64,000 nucleotides of DNA from Streptomyces sp. NRRL S-337 (GCF_000720175.1 NZ_JOIX01000037.1:1-64000), one strand, 5' to 3'; shown: positions 40,202 through 49,300, counted from the stretch's first letter. The notes: generated by a model from the letters alone, not told the origin. Made by a program: numbers and translations.

Positions 40202-41701
40202 ATGGGGCAACGACAGGGTGAGGGGGGCGGGCGCGGCACCGCTTCGGCGTGGGCGGCGCTCGGAGGTGAGCCGGGGCTGATCGAGCGGGTCGCGTACCGC
40301 GGACCGGGCGGTCTGCTGCCGGCGCGGCTTGCGGTGGGCACCTTGGCACGGGGCACGGTGGCCGTGTGCGCGCTCGCCGCGGCCGAGCTGGCGGCGGCCC
40401 GCCGCGGCGGCCCGGTACCCGCCGTACGCGTCGACGACGGGGCGGTCGCCACCGCCTTCGTCAGTGAACGCCACCTCCGGATCGACGGCCGTCCGGCGCC
40501 GGCGTTCGCGCCGCTGTCCCGCTTCTGGCGGGCCGCCGACGGCTGGGTGCGTACCCACGCCAACTACCCGCACCACCGCGCCCGGTTGCTCCGGGCGCTC
40601 GGTCTGCCGGACGGTGCCGGGGCCCCGGAGGTCGAGGCCGAGCTGGCCGGGCGCGCGGCCGAGGAGATCGAGGAGACCGTGTACGCGGCCGGCGGGCTGG
40701 CCGTCGCGGCGCGTACGCCCGGGCAGTGGGCGCGGCATCCGCAGGGCGCGGCGGTGGCCGCCCGTCCGCTGCTGACCCTGGGCCCGCTCGACGCCGGTGG
40801 ACCGCCGCGCGTCCTGCCGCCGCTCGTGGGGCACCCGGTGCGGCCCGCCGCCGGTCTGCGGGTCCTAGACCTGACCCGGGTGATCGCCGGCCCGGTCGCC
40901 ACCCGCACCCTCGCCCTGCTCGGCGCGGACGTGCTGCGCATCGACGCACCGCAGTTGCCGGAGAGCCAGGACGCGCACAGCGACACCGGATTCGGCAAGC
41001 GGTCCACCGCCCTCGACCTCGGCTCGGCCGCCGGCCGGGCCACCTTCGAGGAGTTGCTCGCCCGCGCCGACGTCGTGGTCACCGGCTACCGCCCGGGCGC
41101 CCTCGACCGTTTCGGCCTGGCCCCCGGGGAGCTGGCCGCCCGCCGCCCGGGGCTGGTGGTGGCCCGCCTCTCCGCGTGGGGCGACGACGGCCCCTGGGGC
41201 GGGCGGCGCGGCTTCGACAGCCTGGTGCAGGTGGCCACCGGCATCGCCGCCGTCGAGGCGGGCCCGGACGGGACCCCCGGCGCGCTCCCCGCCCAGGCCC
41301 TCGACCACGGCACCGGCTATCTGCTGGCCGCCGCCGTACTCCGCGCACTGACCGAACAGACCCGCACCGGCGGCCCGTTCCTCGCCACCCTCTCCCTGGC
41401 CCGCACCGCCCACTGGCTGATGCACGACCTGTCGGAGGGCGACGGGAGCGGGGGCACCGATGGGAAGGGGAGGGGGGAGGGGAAGGCGGAGGACGGACTC
41501 AGGAACGGGCCCGGGCGGCCGCCGGCCGGTGCCGCGGAGCCCGGCGACCGTGGGTACGACCCGGCGGACCACCTCCGGGAGACCGTCGGTCCGCTCGGCC
41601 GGCTGCGTCACGCCCTGCCGCCGGTCTGCTTCGACGGCGCGCCGGACACCTGGGCGACCCCGCCCGGCCGGGTGGGCGCGGACGCCCCGGTGTGGCGCTG
41701 A
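40202..41701 (+). CDS. CaiB/BaiF family (class III) CoA transferase
   Basis: A 499-aa family III CoA transferase. The core is at about residues 215-420: LRVLDLTRVIAGPVATRTLA, GADVLRIDAP, GKRSTALDL, RADVVVTGYRPGALDRFGL and LVQVATGIAAVE. The first ~210 residues resemble a degenerate second copy of the fold, and a ~55-residue Gly-rich, hydrophilic insert lies at about 420-460. The family moves CoA between carboxylic acids through an aspartyl-CoA intermediate. ATG 40202 gives a full-length protein. Substrate unknown. Confidence 0.85.
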   Translation: MGQRQGEGGGRGTASAWAALGGEPGLIERVAYRGPGGLLPARLAVGTLARGTVAVCALAAAELAAARRGGPVPAVRVDDGAVATAFVSERHLRIDGRPAPAFAPLSRFWRAADGWVRTHANYPHHRARLLRALGLPDGAGAPEVEAELAGRAAEEIEETVYAAGGLAVAARTPGQWARHPQGAAVAARPLLTLGPLDAGGPPRVLPPLVGHPVRPAAGLRVLDLTRVIAGPVATRTLALLGADVLRIDAPQLPESQDAHSDTGFGKRSTALDLGSAAGRATFEELLARADVVVTGYRPGALDRFGLAPGELAARRPGLVVARLSAWGDDGPWGGRRGFDSLVQVATGIAAVEAGPDGTPGALPAQALDHGTGYLLAAAVLRALTEQTRTGGPFLATLSLARTAHWLMHDLSEGDGSGGTDGKGRGEGKAEDGLRNGPGRPPAGAAEPGDRGYDPADHLRETVGPLGRLRHALPPVCFDGAPDTWATPPGRVGADAPVWR

Positions 41702-41800
41702 GAGGTGGTGCTGAGGGCGGGACGCCGAGAGGCGGCGCCGAGGGTGTGGCGCTGCCCGTAATCGCTGGCCGTACCGTGCGGCCGTCCGTACGATTTGCCG

Positions 41801-42358
41801 GTGACGATCAACCACCGCTACCTCGCGCGCGGACCGCGGGTGGGCATCCGGCCCTTCACCGCCGCCGACCGGGACGAGTTCACCGCCGGGGCGCGCGCCA
41901 GCGCCGAGCTGCACCGGCCGTGGCTCCACCCGCCGACCGACGCCGCCGCCTTTGACGCCTATCTGCTCAGGCTGCAGGAACCCCAGCGCGAGGGCTTCCT
42001 GATCTGCGAGCTCACCACCGGCCGGATCGCGGGCTACCTCACGATCAACAACATCGTGCACGGCGCCTTCCGCTGCGGTGCGATCGGCTACGGCGCCTTC
42101 GCGCACGCCGCCGGCCGAGGCCTGATGAGCGAGGGGCTGCGCCTGGTGCTCCACCATGCCTTCGGCGCGCTGGGCCTGCACCGGCTGGAGGTCAACATCC
42201 AGCCGGAGAACGCCTCTTCGCTCGCCCTCGTCCGGCGCGCCGGCTTCCGTCGCGAGGGGTTCTCCCCGGACTTCCTCTTCATCGACGGCGCCTGGCGCGA
42301 CCACGAACGCTGGGCGATCACCAGTGAGATGGTCACGGACGGGGCACCGGCCACGTAA
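41801..42358 (+). CDS. GNAT acetyltransferase, RimJ/RimL-like
   Basis: A 185-aa acetyltransferase. VGIRPFTAADRDEF starts the fold, IAGYLTINNIV is a core strand, AIGYGAFAHAAGRGLMSEGL contains the acetyl-CoA loop (RGLMSEG), and LGLHRLEVNIQPENASSLAL with RRAGFRREGF is typical of RimJ/RimL protein N-acetyltransferases. The GTG at 41801 is preferred; TTG 41795 is in frame two codons upstream. It is convergent with the DUF6204-like gene across a low-complexity spacer. The target is probably a protein N-terminus or a small amine. Confidence 0.88.
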   Translation: MTINHRYLARGPRVGIRPFTAADRDEFTAGARASAELHRPWLHPPTDAAAFDAYLLRLQEPQREGFLICELTTGRIAGYLTINNIVHGAFRCGAIGYGAFAHAAGRGLMSEGLRLVLHHAFGALGLHRLEVNIQPENASSLALVRRAGFRREGFSPDFLFIDGAWRDHERWAITSEMVTDGAPAT

Positions 42359-42420
42359 CGCCGGTGCCCACCACGGCCGTGACCTTCGGCCGCACGGTGC
42401 CGGTCCTCCGCACCCGGCTG

Positions 42421-42505
42421 CGCTTCACCGAGCCCGAGTCCGAGCCGGAGCGCTGGTCCGAGCCCGAGTCGGAGCGCGAGTCCGGGCCCGGGCCCGAGTC
42501 CGCCC
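42421..42505. repeat. Low-complexity GAGCCCGAGTC-type tandem tract
   Basis: The spacer between convergent genes holds degenerate repeats of GAGCCCGAGTC, CGAGCCGGAGCG and similar words. One frame would read SEPESE repeats, but without a plausible gene around it. Confidence 0.6.
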
Positions 42506-42526
42506 CAGCTCCCGTTCGGCCCCCGT

Positions 42527-42862
42527 TCACCGGGACTTGCGGTTGATCTTCATGGTGTCCATGTCGGTGACCGTGGACCGCAGGTCGCGGTACCCGAGGC
42601 CGGCCGCGGTCAGCGCTGCTTCCGCCTTCTCCTCGCCGAGGGCGGCCGCCATCTCCTCGCCGTCCGCGGCGTCCGAGACGATGACGCAGCGGTAGCTGAA
42701 CGAGTGCAGCGCGGCGTCGTAGGCCAGCGCACCCTCGGGCGTGAACTTGTACTGCGACAGCCCGTGTTGGCCGGCCTCGGCGAGCAGCTTCGCCCGGGAC
42801 GCGGCCGTCAGGCCGTCCCATTTGCCGCGGACGATCACCCGGTAGGTGTGCTGGGTCGCCAT
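42527..42862 (-). CDS. DUF6204-like small conserved protein
   Basis: A 111-aa alpha/beta protein starting HTYRVIVRGKWDGLTAASRA and ending RDLRSTVTDMDTMKINRK. I recognise this pattern from small Streptomyces proteins annotated DUF6204; the function is unknown. There are no catalytic motifs, Cys pairs or membrane segments. The ATG 42862 has GGAGACGCG about ten bases upstream. It is convergent with the GNAT gene and divergent from the DUF5107 gene. The family number is from memory. Confidence 0.7.
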   Translation of the reverse strand: MATQHTYRVIVRGKWDGLTAASRAKLLAEAGQHGLSQYKFTPEGALAYDAALHSFSYRCVIVSDAADGEEMAAALGEEKAEAALTAAGLGYRDLRSTVTDMDTMKINRKSR

Positions 42863-42979
42863 GGTCCTCGCGTCTCCTGTCGCTGCGTCAGTGGGGGTGG
42901 AGCTGGGGGTGGAGGCTGGGGGTGGAGCGCCAGGCTATGCGGCCGCCTCCGCCGGCGCTCCTGATTTTCCGATGCGATT

Positions 42980-43018
42980 GCATCGCACCGTTCCCGGGGC
43001 GGCATCGCACCGTTCCCG
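42980..43018. repeat. Two 17-bp direct repeats, 22-bp period
   Basis: GCATCGCACCGTTCCCG occurs identically at 42980-42996 and 43002-43018 between divergent genes, in line with one face of the helix. A GATGC-GATT-GCATC dyad (42971-42984) overlaps the first copy. Further left (42890-42928) is a CTGGGGGTGGAG tandem tract. Confidence 0.7.
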
Positions 43019-43147
43019 AGGCCTTCCTTTGCGTAACCCTGACCCCGCGGGCCGGAAGAAGCCCTGTCCAGACCGGCGAGGAGGCGGTTCCATGGTCAAC
43101 AGGAGGCCGCCGAAGCCGAGGTGGCCGGTCCCCCCTGCGAGGCAGCC

Positions 43148-45277
43148 GTGGCCACGAGCGTGCGACGCACCACCCTGACCCTTCCCGCCGCCCCCCTCGG
43201 TCCGGACAACCCCCTCCCCGCCCTCCAAGGCGGCCACGACCTCCACCGTGTCCACATCCCCCGGGACGCCGGGCTGCCCGCCGACATGGCGCGCCAGATC
43301 GGATACCGGCCGCTGACGTCGCTCCTGCCGGTCGCGCGGCGCGACGGATACGGCCGGGACCGCCGCAGCACCGACCTCGACGCCCTGGTCATCGAGAACG
43401 ACCGGCTGCGCGCCACCGTCCTGCCCGCTCTGGGCGGCCGGGTGTACTCCCTGCACCACAAGCCCACCGACCGCGAACTGCTCTACCGGAACCCGGTGTT
43501 GCAGCCCGCCGCGTTCGCCCTCAACGGCGCGTGGTTCTCCGGTGGCATCGAATGGAACATCGGTGCCACCGGCCACACCACCCTCTCCTGCGCCCCTCTG
43601 CACGCTGCCCGGGTCCCGGCGCCGGACGGCGGTGAGATGCTCCGGCTGTGGGAATGGGAGCGGCTGCGCGATCTGCCCTTCCAGGTGGACCTGTGGCTGC
43701 CGGACGGCTCCGACTTCCTCCACGTGGGCGTACGGATCCGGAACCCGCACCACCACACCGTGCCCGTGTACTGGTGGTCCAACATCGCGGTCCCCGAAGA
43801 GGCGGGCACCCGCGTCCTGGCGCCCGCCGACGAGGCCTGGCTCTTCGGCTACGAGCGGACCCTGCGCCGGGTCCCGGTCCCGGAATCGGACGGCGCCGAC
43901 CGCACGTACCCGGGGAGCAGTGAATTCCCGGCCGACTACTTCTACGAGGTGCCCGACGGTGCCCGCCGCTGGATCACCTCGCTCGACGCGGCCGGCCGGG
44001 GCCTGGTCCAGACGTCCACCGACGTGCTGCGCGGCCGCAAGCTCTTCCGGTGGGGCACGGGCCGGGCCGGGCGGCGCTGGCAGCAGTGGCTCACCGAGCC
44101 GGGCACCGGCGGCTACGCCGAGATCCAGGCCGGACTCGCCCGTACCCAGCTGGAGCACGTGCCCCTGGACGCCGGCGGTGCCTTCACCTGGCTGGAGGCG
44201 TACGGGCCGCTGGCCGCCGATGCCGCGGTGGTGCACGGTGCGGACTGGGCGGCGGCCCGGGAGGCGGTCGCCGCCGGGCTGGAGGTGGCCCTGCCGCGGG
44301 CGGACGTCGACGCGGCGTACGCGGCCTGGCTGCCGTACGCCGACCGGGAGCCGAAGGAAGCGCTGGCCACCGGGTCGGGCTGGGGTGCGCTGGAGGCGGC
44401 CCGGGCCGGTTTCACGCTGCCCGGTACGCCGTTCGACCCGGCCACCCTCGGGCCCGAACAGGAGCCGTGGCTGGTCCTGTTGAGGACCGGTGAACTGCCG
44501 CCCGGCGGCCCGCTGCCCGGCCCGGCGCCGACCGCCCCGGCCTGGCGCGACCTGCTGGAGTCCGCCCCGCCGGGCCCGGCCACCGACTACCACCTCGGCC
44601 TCGCCCAGTGGCAGGCCGGCGACCGCGCCCAGGCGGTCCGCAGCTGGGAACGGGCGATCGGGCAGGGCGGTGGGGGCCTGGGCCGTGCCACCGCCACCGA
44701 GGCAGGAGCCGGGAAGCGCGGGCGCGGTGCCACCGCCCCCGAGGCAGGCGTCCTGCCCCGCCGGCCCGAGGCGTGCGTCCTGCCGCTCTACTGCCTGGCC
44801 GTCGCCGAGGCCGCGGCGGGCGAACCGGCGCGGGCCGCCGACCGGTACGCGCAGGCCTGCGCCGCCGTGGCCGCGGCGGCCGCCGCGGACGGTCCGGCCG
44901 CCCGTACCTGGCGTGCCGCCCTGCCCGCCCTCGTCCGGGAGGCGGTGCCCGCACTGCTCACCGCCGGCCGTACCGAGGAGGCCGCACGGCTGCTGGCCGC
45001 GCTGCCGGAGCGCGTCGCCGCCGAGGGCCGCTTCCGGTTGCTGACCGCCCAGGTCCTGCTCGCCCAGGACCGGCCGGACGCGGCCCGGGAGGTCTTCGAT
45101 GCCGGCTTCGAGATCGCCGATCTGCGGGAGGGCGACGAGACGCTCAGCGACACCTGGTGCGCGATCGCCGAGCGGCTGACCGCGGCCGGCGGACCGGTCA
45201 CCGACGAGGTACGCGCCAGGGCCCGGTCCGCGCATCCGCTCCCGGACGCCTACGAGTACCGGATGCGGCCGGTGTAG
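43148..45277 (+). CDS. DUF5107 / TPR protein
   Basis: A ~709-aa protein. About residues 40-330 match the DUF5107 pattern with a galactose-mutarotase-like beta-sandwich: LVIENDRLRATVLPALGGRV, LHHKPTDRELLYRNP, WFSGGIEWN and VPVYWWSNIAVPE. The C-terminal half is TPR-rich (DYHLGLAQWQAGDRAQAVRS). Such proteins are linked to carbohydrate metabolism, but I know of no proven activity. GTG 43148 is chosen, GTG 43121 is possible. Residues ~515-545 hold a hydrophilic insert from 27-bp repeats (44738-44784). Cytoplasmic; stands alone. Confidence 0.8.
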   Translation: MATSVRRTTLTLPAAPLGPDNPLPALQGGHDLHRVHIPRDAGLPADMARQIGYRPLTSLLPVARRDGYGRDRRSTDLDALVIENDRLRATVLPALGGRVYSLHHKPTDRELLYRNPVLQPAAFALNGAWFSGGIEWNIGATGHTTLSCAPLHAARVPAPDGGEMLRLWEWERLRDLPFQVDLWLPDGSDFLHVGVRIRNPHHHTVPVYWWSNIAVPEEAGTRVLAPADEAWLFGYERTLRRVPVPESDGADRTYPGSSEFPADYFYEVPDGARRWITSLDAAGRGLVQTSTDVLRGRKLFRWGTGRAGRRWQQWLTEPGTGGYAEIQAGLARTQLEHVPLDAGGAFTWLEAYGPLAADAAVVHGADWAAAREAVAAGLEVALPRADVDAAYAAWLPYADREPKEALATGSGWGALEAARAGFTLPGTPFDPATLGPEQEPWLVLLRTGELPPGGPLPGPAPTAPAWRDLLESAPPGPATDYHLGLAQWQAGDRAQAVRSWERAIGQGGGGLGRATATEAGAGKRGRGATAPEAGVLPRRPEACVLPLYCLAVAEAAAGEPARAADRYAQACAAVAAAAAADGPAARTWRAALPALVREAVPALLTAGRTEEAARLLAALPERVAAEGRFRLLTAQVLLAQDRPDAAREVFDAGFEIADLREGDETLSDTWCAIAERLTAAGGPVTDEVRARARSAHPLPDAYEYRMRPV

Positions 45278-45374
45278 CCGGCCTCCCTACGGGTGCGCCG
45301 GACCCGTACGCCGATCCGGTGAACGTGTGCGCGGGTCCGGAATGATCCCGGACCGTCCCGTGTTGTGCCCGGTC

Positions 45375-46298
45375 ATGAAGGCAATCAGCACACAGCGCTA
45401 CGGCGACCCCGACGTCCTCACGTACTCCGACCTCCCCGACCCGAAGGTGGCCCCGGACTCGGTCCTGATCCGGGTCCGGGCGGCCGGGGTCAATCCGGTG
45501 GACTGGAAGGTCCTCGCGGGCTACCTCGACCCGATGCTGAACGTCCACTTCCCGCTCATCCCCGGCTGGGACGTGGCGGGCGTGGTCGAGGCGGTCGGCG
45601 CGGATGTCCCCGAGTACGAGGTCGGTGACGAGGTCATCGGCTACGTCCGCAAGGACGACCTCCAGCACGGCACGTACGCCGAGCTGGTCGCCGCGCCGGT
45701 GCGGACCCTGGCGCGCAAGCCGGCCGCGCTCAGCTGGCAGCAGGCCGCCGGGCTGCCGCTCGCCGGACTGACGGCCTATCAGGCCGCCGCGCGGGTCGGC
45801 GCCAAGGCGGGCGAGACCGCCCTGGTGCACGCCGCCGCGGGCGGTGTCGGCTCGCTCGGCGTGCAGATCCTCGTCGCCCAGGGCCTCCGCGTCATCGGCA
45901 CGGCCAGCGAGCGCAACCACGACTTCCTGCGGTCCCTCGGCGCCGAGCCGGTCACCTACGGCGACGGGCTCGCCGACCGGGTGCGGGCGCTGGCACCCGA
46001 CGGCATCGACGTGGCCCTGGACTTCGTCGGCGGCGGCGTGGTGGACGTCTCGCAGGAACTCCTCAAGGACCGCGGCCGGGTGGCGTCCATCGCCGACGGC
46101 GAGGTCAAGGAGAAGGGCGGCCATCTGGTGTGGGTGCGCCCGGACAGTGACGCCCTGACCGCCCTCGGCGCCCTCGCGGACGCCGGGAAGCTGACCGTGG
46201 CGGTCGACGCGGTGTACCCGCTCTCCGAGGCGCCCGAGGCGCTGCGGCGGAGCATGGCGGGACGGGCCCGCGGCAAGATCGTCCTGGAGGTGCCCTGA
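45375..46298 (+). CDS. Zinc-independent quinone oxidoreductase-type alcohol dehydrogenase
   Basis: A 307-aa medium-chain dehydrogenase/reductase. It begins MKAISTQRYGDPDVLTYSDL, has GWDVAGVVEAVGADVPEYEVGDEV and the NADPH site HAAAGGVGSLGVQ, and ends GRARGKIVLEV, all typical of quinone oxidoreductases. The catalytic-zinc cysteines are absent. It should reduce quinones or enones with NADPH. ATG 45375 gives the usual N-terminus. It is preceded by a GGTCCGG-N7-CCGGACC hairpin (45334-45354) that may end the previous transcript or act as an operator. Confidence 0.9.
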   Translation: MKAISTQRYGDPDVLTYSDLPDPKVAPDSVLIRVRAAGVNPVDWKVLAGYLDPMLNVHFPLIPGWDVAGVVEAVGADVPEYEVGDEVIGYVRKDDLQHGTYAELVAAPVRTLARKPAALSWQQAAGLPLAGLTAYQAAARVGAKAGETALVHAAAGGVGSLGVQILVAQGLRVIGTASERNHDFLRSLGAEPVTYGDGLADRVRALAPDGIDVALDFVGGGVVDVSQELLKDRGRVASIADGEVKEKGGHLVWVRPDSDALTALGALADAGKLTVAVDAVYPLSEAPEALRRSMAGRARGKIVLEVP

Positions 46299-46374
46299 GA
46301 GAGCCTGAGGAAGCCTGAAAGAGGCCGTCCCGAGCGGGTGCGCCGGACGGGGAGCAGGCCGCCGGGGGAGTCCG

Positions 46375-46734
46375 TCAGGCTCCCGCGGCCTGTTTGCGGT
46401 CGACGTACTCGAAGATCGAACCGTCCGGATGACGGGCCACCACGTTCCGGCCGATCGGCGTCGGCAGCGGCCCGGCGATGATGTCCGCGCCGACCGCCGT
46501 CAGATCGGCCACCGCCTCGTCCACGTCCGCCACGGCGAGGGTCGCGGTGATCTTCCGCAGCACCGACAACTCCGCCTCGGGGCCGCTCATCAGGAAGAAG
46601 CAGCCGACGGCCGCGACCGACACACCGCCGCGCTGGAAGCGGATCGCCTCCGCGCCCGTCAGTCGTTCGTAGACGCCGATCGCGGCATTGAGATCACCGA
46701 CGCACACCCGCAGCGAGGTCCCCAGAATGTCCAT
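46375..46734 (-). CDS. VOC (glyoxalase-like) family protein
   Basis: A 119-aa single vicinal-oxygen-chelate protein: LGTSLRVCVGDLNAAIGVYE opens the first beta-alpha-beta-beta module, and ARHPDGSIFEYVDRKQ closes the second. Only some metal-ligand positions are kept (Glu in FEYV), so binding or resistance activity is possible. ATG 46734; a GTG three codons upstream (46743) is less likely. Convergent with the quinone oxidoreductase. Confidence 0.82.
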   Translation of the reverse strand: MDILGTSLRVCVGDLNAAIGVYERLTGAEAIRFQRGGVSVAAVGCFFLMSGPEAELSVLRKITATLAVADVDEAVADLTAVGADIIAGPLPTPIGRNVVARHPDGSIFEYVDRKQAAGA

Positions 46735-46879
46735 ATGAACCACCCTAGTTGGGCCCCGGCCGGTGCGCGATCACCTGACCGTGATCGGACCGTCCGCACC
46801 CCGATGCGCACCCGCACCGGGACGGTGCGACCTCCCGGAGGTGCCGTCCCCGGCCCGGCGGCCGAGGACGGGACCGCGC

Positions 46880-47695
46880 TCAGACCCGGCACAGGATCTC
46901 GCCGTGCAGGATGCCGAACCAGCCGTCCTCCTCGGCTCCCCAGGCCCGCCAGGCCTCCGCGATCCGCCGCAGGTCGGCCGGTGTGGCGTGCCCGCCGTCC
47001 ACCGCGATCCGGGCGTACGACGAGCTGACCGTGCGGTCCGCCCACAGTTCGCTCCACCAGGACCGCTCCTCAGGCGTCCGGTAGCACCAGGTGCCCGTGG
47101 TGGCGGTGATCGCCTCCGGGGCGAAGCCGGCCTGCCGGGCCCAGGCGTGCAGCCGGCGCCCGGCGTCCGGCTCGCCGCCGTTCGCCCGGGCCACCCGCAG
47201 ATACAGCTGCCTCCAGTCGGCCATGCCGGGGACCTCCGGGTACCAGGTCATCGCCGAGTAGTCCGAATCGCGGACGGCCACGATCCCGCCCGGCCTGGTC
47301 ACCCGGCGCATCTCCCGCAGCGCCTGGACGGGATCACCCACGTGCTGCAGCACCTGATGGGCGTGCACCACGCAGAACGTGTCATCGGGAAAGTCCAGTG
47401 CGTGGACGTCGCCGACCACGAACCGGGCGTTGTCGGCCCCGCGTGCGGCGGCGGTGGCACGTGCCTGGTCCAGTACCTCCGGCGCCCGCTCCAGCCCGGT
47501 GACCTGACCGTCCGGCACCAGCGCGGCCAGATCGGCGGTGATCGTGCCGGGCCCGCAGCCGATGTCCAGGACCCGCATGTGCGGCTTCAGCGAATCCAGC
47601 AGATACCCGGCCGAGTTGGCCGCGGTGCGCCAGGTGTGGGAGCGCAGTACGGACTCGTGGTGGCCGTGCGTGTAGACGGCGGACTCCTGCGGCAT
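46880..47695 (-). CDS. Class I SAM-dependent methyltransferase
   Basis: A 271-aa methyltransferase of the UbiE/Methyltransf_11 type. VLDIGCGPGTITADL (motif I) is at about residues 42-56, GLERAPEVLDQARA holds the acidic loop, ARFVVGDVHALDFPD motif II, and VLQHVGDPVQALREMRRVTR motif III. The acceptor is unknown; lipophilic small molecules are common. ATG 47695 follows GGAGTGCC. An ATC-type inverted repeat 56 bp upstream may be its operator. Confidence 0.9.
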   Translation of the reverse strand: MPQESAVYTHGHHESVLRSHTWRTAANSAGYLLDSLKPHMRVLDIGCGPGTITADLAALVPDGQVTGLERAPEVLDQARATAAARGADNARFVVGDVHALDFPDDTFCVVHAHQVLQHVGDPVQALREMRRVTRPGGIVAVRDSDYSAMTWYPEVPGMADWRQLYLRVARANGGEPDAGRRLHAWARQAGFAPEAITATTGTWCYRTPEERSWWSELWADRTVSSSYARIAVDGGHATPADLRRIAEAWRAWGAEEDGWFGILHGEILCRV

Positions 47696-47750
47696 GGGGG
47701 CACTCCTTCGCCTGCGTCGGTGTGGCACCCACGGTACGCGTCGATCTCGT

Positions 47751-47774
47751 ATCTTGAGAGTCCCGTCTCATGAT
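47751..47774. promoter_or_regulatory. Inverted repeat upstream of methyltransferase
   Basis: ATCTTGAGA-N6-TCTCATGAT (one mismatch in nine pairs) lies 56 bp upstream of the methyltransferase start, in an AT-richer patch. Its form fits a MarR or ArsR-type operator; no regulator gene is adjacent. Confidence 0.5.
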
Positions 47775-47818
47775 GTGATCCGGCCGGGTGTCCGGGTCCA
47801 CCGTGGCCGAGGCGTCGC

Positions 47819-49300
47819 TCAGTCGGGCAGCAGTCGATACACCGTCAGCGCCTCGCGCTCCTTCTCCAGCGTCAACTCGCCGCCGGACATGGCCACTTCA
47901 CCGTCGTACGCGACCGCCGCGGTGTCCCCGAGCCCGCCGATCCGCAGCCGCGGCAGCCGCGCCTCGCCGAGCACCGGCGAGCGGCGCGGAGTGCCCATCA
48001 GGGCCGCCGCGAGCAGCCGGGTGCGGGCCAGCCGGCCGCCGTGCACCACCCGTACGTCGAGCACCCCGTCCGCCAGGTCGTGCCGGCGCACCGGTGCGAA
48101 ACCCAGCCCCCGGTACTGGCAGTTGCCCACGAACAGCAGCCAGACCGAGCGCCGTTCGCCGCCGATCCGCACCGACATCGGTTCCGCGGAGCGCAGCACC
48201 TCCCACGCCGCGAGCACCCCCGCCGGCCAGGCACCGATCCGGCCCGCCCAGTGTTCCCGGATCCGCACCAGCTCCGGATAGACGCCCACCGAAAAGGTGT
48301 TGAGGAAATAGTGCCCCTCCCGGTGTGGGCCGGTCCGGAAGCGCGCCAGGTCGACCGCGACCGCCTCCCCGCTCTGCACGGCCCGCGCCGCCTCCGCGAA
48401 GCTCTCGATCCCCAGGTCGTACGCGAAGTGGTTGGCGGTACCGCCGGGCAGCACCGCCAGCGGCAGCCCGTGCCGCACCGCGACCGCCGCCGCCGCGTTG
48501 ACCGTGCCGTCCCCGCCGACCACCCCCAGCGCGCCGCCCAGCTCCCGGGCCCGCTCCGCGGCGGCCTCCAGCGCCTCCTCCAGCGGCAGCCGTTCCGGCC
48601 CGTCGCACACCATCACCTCGGCCTCCGGCAGCACCGCGTGCACCTCGGCGGCCCGGTCCGGGCGCTGGCCCGTGCGCTGCCCGGAGCCCGGGTTCGCCAC
48701 CACCACCAGCCCCCGGCCGCCGGGCAGCGCGGGCGCCTCCGCACGCGGCCGGGCCGGCGGCGCCAGCTGGGCGCGGGTCGGTACCAGCCCCCGTACCGCG
48801 AACGCCGCCCCCGCGCCCAGTGCGGCACCCGCCAGCACATCACCCGGATAGTGCACGCCCGTATAGATGCGGGAGAACGCCACCGAGACGGCGACCGGCG
48901 CCAGCGCCAGGCCCCACCACTTGTTCTCGAAGAACACCCCGGTCGCGAAGGCCGCCGCCGAGGCGGCGTGCCCGGACGGGAAGGAGGAGGTGAACGGCTG
49001 GCGGGTCAGCTGCCGTATCACCGGCACCGCGTCCAGCAGCGGACGCTGCCGGCGCACCGAGCGCTTGCCGAGCGTGTTCACCGTGGCCGAGGCGACGGCC
49101 AGGGACGCCACCCCGCGCAGCGCTGCCCGCCGCGCCGGCCGTCCGCCCAGTGCCACCGCGCCCGCCGCGATCCCGAACCACAGCACCCCATGATCGGCGC
49201 TGCGGGTCAGCCGGGGCAGCACCCGCTGGGCCCCGGGCCACTCGCGGGTGGCGATCAGGTCGAAGGTCCGCCGGTCGAGTTTGCTCAGGAGCGTTCGCAT
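47819..49300 (-). CDS. PAP2 phosphatase / diacylglycerol kinase fusion
   Basis: A 493-aa two-domain lipid enzyme. The N-terminal ~190 residues are a membrane PAP2 phosphatase: KRSVRRQRP (K-x6-RP), PSGHA and SRIYTGVHYPGD (SR-x5-H-x3-D) form the active site between hydrophobic helices. The C-terminal ~300 residues are a DAGK/lipid kinase: VVANPGSGQ, GVVGGDGTVNAAAA and LPGGTANHFA. The two activities act in opposite directions (phosphatidate to diacylglycerol and back), or on isoprenoid diphosphates. ATG 49300 follows GGAGGTGCC. It is divergent from a GNAT gene. Confidence 0.92.
   Translation of the reverse strand: MRTLLSKLDRRTFDLIATREWPGAQRVLPRLTRSADHGVLWFGIAAGAVALGGRPARRAALRGVASLAVASATVNTLGKRSVRRQRPLLDAVPVIRQLTRQPFTSSFPSGHAASAAAFATGVFFENKWWGLALAPVAVSVAFSRIYTGVHYPGDVLAGAALGAGAAFAVRGLVPTRAQLAPPARPRAEAPALPGGRGLVVVANPGSGQRTGQRPDRAAEVHAVLPEAEVMVCDGPERLPLEEALEAAAERARELGGALGVVGGDGTVNAAAAVAVRHGLPLAVLPGGTANHFAYDLGIESFAEAARAVQSGEAVAVDLARFRTGPHREGHYFLNTFSVGVYPELVRIREHWAGRIGAWPAGVLAAWEVLRSAEPMSVRIGGERRSVWLLFVGNCQYRGLGFAPVRRHDLADGVLDVRVVHGGRLARTRLLAAALMGTPRRSPVLGEARLPRLRIGGLGDTAAVAYDGEVAMSGGELTLEKEREALTVYRLLPD

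Noticed and set aside
42364..42546. 60-aa rightward frame with SEPESE repeats
   Set aside because: It arises from a low-complexity DNA tract between convergent genes, without a ribosome site or known family.
45334..45354. GGTCCGG-N7-CCGGACC hairpin as a definite terminator
   Set aside because: The stem is only 7 bp and lies just before the oxidoreductase start; it could equally be an operator or chance in GC-rich DNA, so it is mentioned only in the gene entry.
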